The position numbers were made by a program, and so were the translations under genes. DNA of 44,700 nt from Nematostella vectensis (Eukaryota; Cnidaria; Anthozoa; Actiniaria; Edwardsiidae). The DNA is taken from assembly GCF_932526225.1 (NCBI RefSeq), contig NC_064046.1, positions 13,723,708 through 13,768,407 on the forward strand, in the 5' to 3' direction. Of the stretch, positions 12,901-19,500 are shown piece by piece. Numbering within the stretch: the first letter of the stretch is position 1; each line of letters begins with the position of its first letter. A model generated the notes under the pieces. It made no database searches. It saw nothing but the letters and a program-made list of their open reading frames with translations, and was not told the DNA's origin.

Positions 12901-15285
12901 GTTGATTTACTTTTTTTTATACCATAACTGAAATAAAACATGCAACAGATATAGAGCATTAACCATCATTTATTTGTACATAACCGACTGTCTTCTCTCA
13001 AAGACGCAAAAAGCAGCCCGTCCGTGCACCGTTATCCTGGGAGGCGGAGAGCTACCATGCGGGCATGTCTGCCGCTCAACGACGCAAAGTCCAGAAGCGC
13101 TTCATGTCAGGAGAGCTGAGAGCGGTAGCAGCCACGGTGGCGTTTGGAATGGGCCTGGATAAGTCGGACGTCCGGGCCATTATACATTACAACATGCCCA
13201 AGAGCTTTGAGAGCTACGTGCAGGAGATAGGGCGCGCAGGGAGGGACGGGAAGCCTTCACATTGTCACGTGTTTCTTGACCGTGAGGTATGATGGGAAAT
13301 GTGAGAATATAGGGAGCCTCCGTCATGTGTGTGTTGATTGCCTGGGGTCCTTTAAAACAATAAGAAAGGCACATTGTATATTCACTTTCTATTTTCGGAT
13401 AGAATATCAAGTGTGTGATAGACTCTTACTTTCCTGGACTCTGATTGGATGTTTTATTGGATGCGCCATCGAACTGTTTAGCTCGGGTACAAAAATGTCG
13501 GGGAGTGCGGTCATGAAGTACGCTGTCTAGACGAGGATCGGCGTTAAGCCTTTGAAGCAAGCCGAAGATATTATAACTACTATACTATGCTCGCGCGAGA
13601 TATGGGTAAAAGTAAATAATGGAAAGCAGAGGCCAAAACATTGAAAATGTCGATCTTCGGTCTTTCGCTGCTCTGGAACTTTACAGAAACACTTGCATAG
13701 CAGGCGAGGCAATCATATGGTGGTAACAGACCCTTTAGAAGTCTAGGATATAAGAAGGGATTTTGTGTTACATTTTGAATGCCATAGTCAAGCTGATTTA
13801 CTGATGAGTCAGGCTGATTTACTGTTTTTTTTATTAGTTTTTCTGAAGTTTGATATTGCTATCTTTCAGGGTCAGGATCTTTGTGAGTTGAGACGTCATA
13901 TCTTCTCGAACACAGTCGACCGAGTGACTGTTAAACGGCTGGTTAACCGCATCTTTCCACGCTGCGACTGTAAGAAGCTGCAAAGAGAACAGTCTAAGCG
14001 TCAAGACCACCACAATCAGACCCTCGCAAGAGAAGACCTCCGCAGGGAAAATACGTACAGTGGATCGGATGGCGGATCCGTCGCTAGAGATGAGGGTCAC
14101 CTTGCTGAAAAGGAAGGCGAAGGGGAAGCTGACAGACGGAATGGAAACCAAACAGTGGAGTCACAAGCATGTGCCCCTTCCTCGGTTGACCCCTCAGCAT
14201 TGGGCGTGGCCTCTGACTACCATACGGAGGGTATGGAGGAGGATTTTCCCCTTGATGAAATCCTTTGCGGCGACCCTGAACAAGCTAACGTGGAAACAAA
14301 ACAGCCGAACCGTGTATGCGGCGGTCATGAAGTTGCTATAGTTACAGAGACAGCAGTCGAGGAATTAGACATGCGCGAGGAAAGCATCGCTACGTTACTG
14401 TGCTATCTTGAGCTGCACGGGAACCGCTGGGTCGAGGTACTGTCAACCGTCAAGTCCATGTGCACCATTAAGTTCTACGGTGGCTATGCGCACATGAAAG
14501 CCGTCGCAAAGCGAATACCACCGATTGCTGCAGCGTTATTGCAAAGCGGGAGCAGCACAAAGAAACAGAATTATCTGAAATTCTCAGTGGTCCAGCTGGC
14601 AGACAAAATGGGCTGGGATCTGGAACCGGTCTCTTCGGAGCTCAGAGCTCTTCAGTGGAACTCTTCATTGGCCCCGACATCGGACATGGGGTCAACCGGA
14701 CAGAGTGGAATACTGGTAGAGTTTTCGGACCTATCACTACGAGTGCGCGCGCCCGGGGATCTAACAGACGAGGAACGTGATCAGGTTGTGGATTTCCTGG
14801 ACGATCGAATCCAAGCGGAGGAGCGGACACAGCTAGAGCAGTTGACCACTTTGTACTCCTCCCTTAAAGGCGTATCCTGTGGCGGGATCGTCCAGTGCAT
14901 GGATGAAATGGACGAGGACGCGGACGTAGAGCTCAAGACGATCATCAAGAAATACTTCGACGACAGAACAAATGCGACTGAGAAAGCTCTCCGAGATATC
15001 CAGGAGCGGAGAAACAACCCTGACGCATACGCGCCGAAACCGGAAAATAGCGATGACCTCGTGAACTGGGACTGCGTTTCACGTGACATTCGGACACTCC
15101 TTGGCATCCACCATGATCACTCGTTCACAGGCCGCGCTGTCGCGAGGATATTTCACGGTATAGACAGCCCGTGCTACCCGGCGGCAGTCTGGGGGAGAGA
15201 TAGACGATTCTGGAGAAAGCATCTGAACGTTGATTTCAACAGACTTAGAAAATTTGCGCTTAGGGAGTTGCTCAAATTCCGCTAG
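888..15285 (+). CDS. RECQL4: RECQL4 ATP-dependent DNA helicase (complete, 16 coding exons)
   Basis: RecQ-family 3'-5' helicase acting in replication initiation (through its Sld2-like N-terminus) and genome maintenance, in the nucleus. Exons: 888-971, 1219-1252, 1689-1777, 2234-2380, 3047-3180, 3605-4282, 4405-4497, 4910-5212, 5668-5921, 7427-7519, 7977-8113, 9874-10146, 10782-10961, 12047-12243, 13004-13286, 13870-15285. They total 4395 nt, in frame throughout, giving about 1464 aa against about 1208 in human. Order: Sld2-like helix (residues 1-60), FGSNLNKK motif (about 75), long acidic/lysine-rich low-complexity linker (160-420), CCHC zinc knuckle (about 500), RecQ motif 0 (about 620), Walker A STGAGKS (about 645), DEAH box (752-755), motif VI GRAGRDG (about 975), and a RECQL4-type C-terminus ending in an RAVARIFHG...FWRKHL block. 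It is tail-to-tail with EXOC2. Expression was not tested here. Confidence 0.95.
1219..1252 (+). CDS. RECQL4: RECQL4 exon 2
   Basis: A 34-nt exon encoding [11 protein letters not shown], the conserved acidic turn between the two Sld2-domain helices. Acceptor atacacag, donor AGAG|gtttgt, phase 1. Confidence 0.85.
1689..1777 (+). CDS. RECQL4: RECQL4 exon 3
   Basis: Encodes [14 protein letters not shown]..., matching the YxxYxxLK end of the Sld2-like domain, then a basic/acidic tail. Acceptor ttgtctag, donor AAAAAG|gtaaaa. Confidence 0.9.
2234..2380 (+). CDS. RECQL4: RECQL4 exon 4 (FGSNLNKK motif)
   Basis: 49 codons beginning [15 protein letters not shown], the short conserved (V)(F/W)G..LN motif found in Sld2/RECQL4 N-termini. 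Phase 0 at both ends. Confidence 0.9.
2381..3046. other. RECQL4 intron 4: about 85-bp tandem repeats
   Basis: Contains three copies of an about 85-bp unit (from about 2623, 2710 and 2962; each has a TATAAT-TGATCC-like core, CTTT-CCCTC and a TTTATTATAATA tail). The last copy runs straight into the exon 5 acceptor. The middle copy is split by a 161-bp inverted-repeat insertion. Confidence 0.75.
2781..2941. mobile_element. 161-bp hairpin MITE with TATG target duplication
   Basis: Nearly perfect inverted repeat. The left arm starts TGTTGTGGTTTGAAATGCTT and its reverse complement closes the element at 2941; arms are about 60 bp. It is flanked by TATG at 2777-2780 and 2942-2945. A neighbouring repeat unit (about 2684-2700) shows the same site with one TATG and no insert, a natural empty site. 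No coding capacity; superfamily not assigned. Confidence 0.8.
3047..3180 (+). CDS. RECQL4: RECQL4 exon 5
   Basis: Ser/acid-rich linker ([20 protein letters not shown], later [10 protein letters not shown]). Acceptor ttatttacag, donor CTGG|gtaagt, phase 2. Called from phase and continuity rather than strong homology. Confidence 0.8.
3605..4282 (+). CDS. RECQL4: RECQL4 exon 6 (low-complexity linker)
   Basis: 226 codons of Lys/Glu/Ser-rich linker between the Sld2-like domain and the zinc knuckle. It includes nuclear-localisation-like clusters ([15 protein letters not shown]). Acceptor ttttttgcag, donor GAGCT|gtaagt, phase 2. Such linkers are long and poorly conserved in RECQL4 proteins. Confidence 0.85.
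4405..4497 (+). CDS. RECQL4: RECQL4 exon 7
   Basis: Acidic segment [20 protein letters not shown] then [10 protein letters not shown]. Acceptor attttgcag, donor GCAAG|gtacag, phase 2. Confidence 0.85.
4910..5212 (+). CDS. RECQL4: RECQL4 exon 8 (zinc knuckle)
   Basis: Encodes a basic segment ([11 protein letters not shown]), a Gly/Arg/Trp-rich stretch, then [14 protein letters not shown], a CX2CX4HX4C zinc knuckle as in vertebrate RECQL4. Start set at 4910 because only that AG completes the phase-2 codon from exon 7. Donor GAACT|gtaagt. Confidence 0.9.
5668..5921 (+). CDS. RECQL4: RECQL4 exon 9
   Basis: Acidic [20 protein letters not shown] followed by a proline run ([15 protein letters not shown]) leading into the helicase domain. 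Donor CCAA|gtgagt, phase 1. A 14-nt block from its last 16 bases recurs twice in the following intron. Confidence 0.85.
5922..7426. repeat. RECQL4 intron 9: degenerate tandem repeats
   Basis: 5943-6310 holds several degenerate copies of a unit containing TTTATTACAAGTCTTTGTC and CTTCCCGCTATT. About 6536-6860 holds two about 166-bp copies sharing GAGCGGTACTGTACCTTA and AGGGCCTTAGAAGGGTTTAT. Both copies end near a fragment like the 3' end of exon 9 (6685-6698, 6842-6855). 7180-7260 is one member of a dispersed repeat family also seen near 11240, 19940 and 22130. No gene seen. Confidence 0.65.
7427..7519 (+). CDS. RECQL4: RECQL4 exon 10 (RecQ motif 0)
   Basis: Encodes [20 protein letters not shown], RecQ helicase motif 0 (adenine-recognition F..FR.GQ). 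Acceptor tctttcag, donor AGTG|gtgagt. Confidence 0.95.
7977..8113 (+). CDS. RECQL4: RECQL4 exon 11 (Walker A, motif Ia)
   Basis: Encodes Walker [15 protein letters not shown] then [15 protein letters not shown] (motif Ia). The true donor is CAG|gtaagg at 8114. The last 69 nt of this exon plus the donor are the first unit of the 86-bp tandem array that fills most of the next intron. Confidence 0.95.
8045..9794 (+). repeat. 86-bp minisatellite from exon 11 end plus 5' splice site (about 21 copies)
   Basis: Unit starts at 8045, 8131, 8217, 8303, 8389, 8475, 8545, then every 86 bp from 8631 to 9749. One unit has a 16-bp deletion (8475-8544) and the last is cut at about 9794. Unit 1 is exonic (8045-8113) plus 17 intronic bases. 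Nearly every later unit repeats the exon end and a CAG|gtgagg or gtaagg donor. 86 is not a multiple of 3, and reading past a donor meets TAG within five codons. Shared variants in units 9061-9318 and 9491-9748 mark a five-unit (430-bp) higher-order duplication. Confidence 0.97.
9874..10146 (+). CDS. RECQL4: RECQL4 exon 12 (DEAH box)
   Basis: 91 codons. Contains [12 protein letters not shown] and [19 protein letters not shown] (motif II DEAH plus the RecQ aromatic-rich loop). Acceptor tttctttccag, donor AAG|gtaatg, phase 0. Confidence 0.95.
10147..10781. other. RECQL4 intron 12
   Basis: Unique-looking intronic sequence with a short poly-G run near 10716-10726. I see no gene or repeat in it. 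Confidence 0.6.
10782..10961 (+). CDS. RECQL4: RECQL4 exon 13 (motif III)
   Basis: 60 codons. Encodes [20 protein letters not shown] (motif III region) and [17 protein letters not shown]. Phase 0 at both ends. Confidence 0.95.
11238..12003 (+). repeat. 42-bp minisatellite inside a dispersed repeat (RECQL4 intron 13)
   Basis: About 17 copies of a 42-43-bp unit with cores CTTCCCCAGGGTGACAAAAT or CTTCCCATGGTTGACAAAAT and GGATG(A/C)TTTCT. The outer edges match single-copy relatives at 7180-7260 and, inverted, at 22128-22215 and about 19938-20010. A pre-existing dispersed element therefore expanded internally here. Long ORFs in both strands follow from the 42-bp unit and are not genes. Confidence 0.9.
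12047..12243 (+). CDS. RECQL4: RECQL4 exon 14 (motif IV)
   Basis: Encodes [20 protein letters not shown] then [16 protein letters not shown] (start of helicase lobe 2). Acceptor cctcctag, donor AAAAA|gtgagt, phase 2. Confidence 0.95.
12626..13018 (+). repeat. About 124-136-bp repeat x3 from the exon 15 3' splice site
   Basis: Three imperfect copies, each ending in CTCAAA(G/C)..ACGCAAAAAG(C/T)AGCA near 12735-12762, 12859-12883 and 12993-13018. The last is the genuine acceptor plus first codons of exon 15. Upstream parts share a CTATAGT(T/C)GTC...ACTGAAATAAAACATG core. Copies at 12737 and 12861 are decoy acceptors plus exon edges. Confidence 0.8.
13004..13286 (+). CDS. RECQL4: RECQL4 exon 15 (motifs V and VI)
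   Basis: Encodes [40 protein letters not shown] (motif V) and [15 protein letters not shown] (motif VI arginine fingers). Start set by phase: AA from exon 14 plus A at 13004. Donor GAG|gtatga, phase 0. Confidence 0.95.
13870..15285 (+). CDS. RECQL4: RECQL4 exon 16 (C-terminal domain, stop)
   Basis: 471 codons plus TAG. Opens [20 protein letters not shown], then [34 protein letters not shown], a conserved [19 protein letters not shown] block, and the terminal [20 protein letters not shown] ... [15 protein letters not shown]. These are diagnostic of RECQL4 rather than other RecQ paralogues. Confidence 0.96.
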   Translation, partial: GQDLCELRRHIFSNTVDRVTVKRLVNRIFPRCDCKKLQREQSKRQDHHNQTLAREDLRRENTYSGSDGGSVARDEGHLAEKEGEGEADRRNGNQTVESQACAPSSVDPSALGVASDYHTEGMEEDFPLDEILCGDPEQANVETKQPNRVCGGHEVAIVTETAVEELDMREESIATLLCYLELHGNRWVEVLSTVKSMCTIKFYGGYAHMKAVAKRIPPIAAALLQSGSSTKKQNYLKFSVVQLADKMGWDLEPVSSELRALQWNSSLAPTSDMGSTGQSGILVEFSDLSLRVRAPGDLTDEERDQVVDFLDDRIQAEERTQLEQLTTLYSSLKGVSCGGIVQCMDEMDEDADVELKTIIKKYFDDRTNATEKALRDIQERRNNPDAYAPKPENSDDLVNWDCVSRDIRTLLGIHHDHSFTGRAVARIFHGIDSPCYPAAVWGRDRRFWRKHLNVDFNRLRKFALRELLKFR

Positions 15286-15441
15286 GACGCATATTGGTAA
15301 ACAGTCCTTTTTTCCATCATTTGTTTTTCCATCTTATCAAATCCGTACCTCCAAACTAAGATAACTGGATATGTAGACACACTAATGTTACATAAATATT
15401 TATCGAGAGAAGACAGCAACTCGGAAATTGAGTTTAAATTA

Positions 15442-15447
15442 ATTAAA
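15442..15447 (+). terminator. Possible RECQL4 poly(A) signal (ATTAAA)
   Basis: ATTAAA about 160 nt after the RECQL4 stop, in an A/T-rich stretch. No AATAAA is nearer. Motif match only. Confidence 0.25.
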
Positions 15448-16068
15448 TAATTTGTTATTTGTGATTAATCGACATTTGGGTTTCTTTGAGCGCAATAGCG
15501 GTTTCTGACCAAATTTTAGATGTTCGTCAGGCGGGGTTTCTCTGACAACAAGGGCCGCTCTATTTAAGGCTTCTACTCGATCGCAGTGAGTTTCCATATA
15601 ACCGTGCCCAATTACATGCGATTGTGTGTTTCAACCACGTTCCTTTCCGGTACTTACAGTTACTTACGTCAGTTACTTACAATGGCTGAATGTGATTGTT
15701 TTCATTTATAGAGATAGTTTTAACAACCGTTAGGTGTTCATTCATGTACCAAGTTTTGAAATCTTGCCGCTGATTATATATCTGACTTAATTAGCACACC
15801 CGATCGGTGACGAGGGACACGCCCTGTGTTGCGTTGAACTTCAACACTTGAAGATCGCCGTCTCGGCCTGTTTAACTCTTACCCATGTACTCTGGGTAGG
15901 AGAGAATTCTTGTTGTGACGTCTGTCACGCACGCGTGTTTGGAGGGGAAGGGGGTTACAGCGATCAAGTAACGGTAACAGATATTAACAAATATTTGTTT
16001 TTACAGTCTATACATAAACAAATTGAAACGACATTGCTCATTTCAGCAAATTTCTTTAAACTCTGTTG

Positions 16069-16074
16069 TTTATT
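16069..16074 (-). terminator. Possible EXOC2 poly(A) signal (AATAAA on minus)
   Basis: TTTATT on the plus strand, i.e. AATAAA about 345 nt downstream of the EXOC2 stop. Motif match only. Confidence 0.3.
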
Positions 16075-16418
16075 CTCTCTGAACGATTTACTTGATGGCA
16101 ACACTGTCTGGTGCACTGAAGCGACAGCCAGCCTGAAATAGTTCAGCGGCGGATTCAGGAATTCCCGGAAGAGAAACAATCCCGAAGAAGTTGCAAAACA
16201 AAGGGAGAGAGGTGAATTTGTGTACTGGAGCTTCAGCTCACTGGACTCCACCCCACCCCAGTTAGTTCTCAGTAAAACGCTTTTTGACAAGTACGTAAAT
16301 GATCCGATCCGAGTTGCATCATGTCTTCTGACACTAAGAAACTTGTGAGGGCTGGATCCTTTGTAGGATTTATAATCAGGTTTTATCAGACATCCTTAAG
16401 ATCGTGCATGAGAAGTTA

Positions 16419-16503
16419 TCAAAACTCGTCCATGTCGATCTGGAAGCACTGAAGCTGAAGACCCATCTTTCTCTTGAAGGACGTCATCAGAGCTTCTATC
16501 AAT
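16419..16503 (-). CDS. EXOC2: EXOC2 last coding exon
   Basis: Encodes [27 protein letters not shown] then TGA at 16421-16419; matches human [20 protein letters not shown]. The acceptor gcggcag at 16504 is chosen over TAG at 16496 because it keeps phase and the K-L-I-E match. Confidence 0.95.
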
Positions 16504-19500
16504 CTGCCGCAAAAATGTAGCAATTTGAGGATACCACGATAAGTGTAGGCGATGAATAAGGGTTAAGAATGCAAGAAATGTAAGCGGAGTGATAGTGTCG
16601 ATAGTGATAGTGTCGACAGTGATAGTGTCGATAGTGATAGTGTAGAAAGATTAGGAGTACAAGTAACAAAACAAGGTAACGAAGGAAATACAAATAGGGG
16701 CAAAGGAGGAAAGTGATGAATGGCTGACACTCGATGTAATGCGATAAGGATTGCCTTACTTTTTGTCAGAATCCTTCGTTAGTGGAGGGACCTCTTCAAG
16801 TGCCATCAAAAACGCTGCTCTGTAATTACAAGAGGATTTCTCAGATACATCAAGGCCTCAAAAGGACAGAAAGCAAATGCATGCCATTTATTTTACCTGG
16901 CACCTGGAGATAGATAGGCAACAAGCGCCTCCTGGAAAGCCCTGGCCTCGAGGTGCGCCTGCGATAAGAGGATGCATGAATAGGATGTTAATATCGACTT
17001 ATAACAATCGGCTCGACGAGGCACATGCGCCTGCTGTGAGAGGTTAAATGTGTAGGATGTGGGAACCGGGCTTATAAAAATGGGCTCTACGAGGCTCTTG
17101 CGCCTGCTGTGAGAGGTTAAATGAGTAGGATGTGAGAACCGGGCTTATAACAATCGGGCCTGCGCCATGATAATACACGATAAGGATTTGAGTGATGACT
17201 TAAACAGCTCAAGAAAGCCCTGATCTTGAAATGCGCATCTGGACTGCATACAAATCCCAAATATTTTAGCACGCTAACAGAATACTGCCCGCAATCATTC
17301 AAGTATGGTAATGAGACAACAAAGCAATGCAGGTGAATTCAATTGCGCTTGGCAGATTGCGTAGCTACGCGCGAGTGGTCCACACTGAAGGGTTGAACTT
17401 GTTGCCAAACTCAAGAAAAGCGTACCACCAGATAAATTGTACAAAATATTACGACCTGAGGAAGGTTGTACCACTGGGGTTCGTTGTACGCACCGTCACT
17501 GCTCCAGCAGACATAAACTTGCGCTTGCTTTTTCCAATCTTTTCCATGAGCCGCTTGAACTCATTAGCGAGTAGATCAGTGAGTCTGGATAGGACCAGCG
17601 GCAAAAGGTCAATGGACACGCGGAACACCTACACATCACAAACGAACACTTGATCAACAGAGAGAACTAAAAAAATTGGGATAGAGAAACATTGGTCAAT
17701 TATGCCTTATTAGACTTAATGATGTCCTAGGGTACTCCCAAATATGCTAATAGATGCATTTTTCACGAAAAATACAGGCAACCATAAACTTGTGCTTGCA
17801 TTAGCACAGCGATAAGGTATGGAGGATGGGACAGCAAAGCATTTCTAGAAAGCTTCACTTTAACAGGCGCTAAAAACTCTAGTTAAAAGGGGGGGGGGGG
17901 GGTCTGTTTTGTGCGTGTGTTCTGCTCACAAATATAACCTTAAACGATGTGATTTTCTTACCTGAGCGTGCACCATTACTAGATTCATTATGGCCTCCTT
18001 CACATAGTTACGAACATCTAAAAAGACAAAATGAAGCCTGCGACAAAAATCTCTAAGTATCATCACGTTTCCATTGGCGATTTGTAGTTGCAGCGAGCAC
18101 GAGAAAAATTGTCACAACATACGACAAAAAAATACATCAAAAAGTGTAAACGTGCCTATAGAGATACAGCGATATAAGTGGCAAATATTTCGGACTTTGG
18201 AGTGTGGCCGCTAAATAGAGGTACCAGTTAACTTGGAATAAAGGTTGTGGCTTTGAACTCACCATTAGGAGGGAGACAGTCGTGCCATTTGAAGTCCCCG
18301 GCGCACATTCCGGGCTCCAGCCCACCCACAAGGGACTCTCCCTTTTGCTCTATATAAGCATCGACGATTCTGTTTTCCAGTTGCGAAAACTCCCCCTGTA
18401 AAGACTGCCAATGTAAGAGGTTGAACTAGTTAGTTTGACGTATTGGAGAGCCTAAGCAACGGCGACAACAATGGATGGAAAATTAAGAAGGTCAGACGTG
18501 AAATGCTTCCCTGCTAGCAGAGGCCTCTTCTCTGCATTTCGCTGGGCTGGCGTTCGCGAGGAAAGGAGACCTCTGCCATGGGTCGACACTGTTTTCGTTG
18601 CGCATGCGTGAGCGTTTCTAAGCGACCGCATGACGTGCCAAAACCCGTACCATCGCGCGAAAGCTGTCAATATGCTTTGCATGGGTTTTGTCATATTTTA
18701 TTAATCAAACTCCGGTTAGCAGGTTAGTTCTCCTCTTCGAAAAAGAAAAACAACTGTTCAATTTCAATCACCTAACTTAAAAGAGTAAACACTAAACGGC
18801 AAAAGACGAGTTTTGTCTTGTTTGTGGGATAAAATTCAAGACATCTGGGCAGGCGAGTTTTTTCAATGTAAATATCGCACAGTTGGACTCGAAGAAAATG
18901 TTACCAAACTTTTTGGTTAACTTAGATCAGCTTATTCCAGAAGAATATGCAAAAGCTGTAAACGGAAGATTGACTCGGTAGTCAAAAGAGAGAAAATTCT
19001 GAATGAAGATAAGGCATTAAATGGCTCCTTTTATAATTAGTCGCGTGATATTTCTACAGAGGACGCCGTTTTGAATGAAAGCTTATTATCTGCAGCGGAT
19101 ATACGCTTCACGCATGCGCTAGTCATTGTGGGCTCAAATTGTGGCCAGTAAACAATAAACGGAGCATGCGCTCTGGATCTCCCCGTCCACGATCCTGGAC
19201 GGCGGTTTGATCAAACAAAGTTTCGACCCATTACAGAGGTCTCTTTTCCTCGCGAACTCCAGCCCAGCGACTTACAGAGAAAAGAGGCCTCTGCTAGCAG
19301 GGAAGTGAAATGCCTGATGTCTGATACATTTAAGCCGTTTTCCTTCAAAATACAAAGTGAAAACTCCGAGTATCTCTCTTATCTTTCGACTGGGTCTCGT
19401 TGCGTACTTTTTGTTCATGACACACCGTGACGTCATCTGTGCATCTATTAGGGGACAAATGCAAGCACCGATCTATTTGTAAAATAGCAATCCAGGCCGA

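Larger units (their letters stand above)
15286..16418. other. Convergent intergenic region RECQL4 / EXOC2
   Basis: 1.1 kb between two stop codons on opposite strands; must hold both 3' UTRs. No supported coding segment. Confidence 0.6.

Noticed and set aside
13834-15107. Minus-strand frames of about 105 residues in RECQL4 exon 16
   Set aside because: Shadows of a long, well-conserved coding exon.
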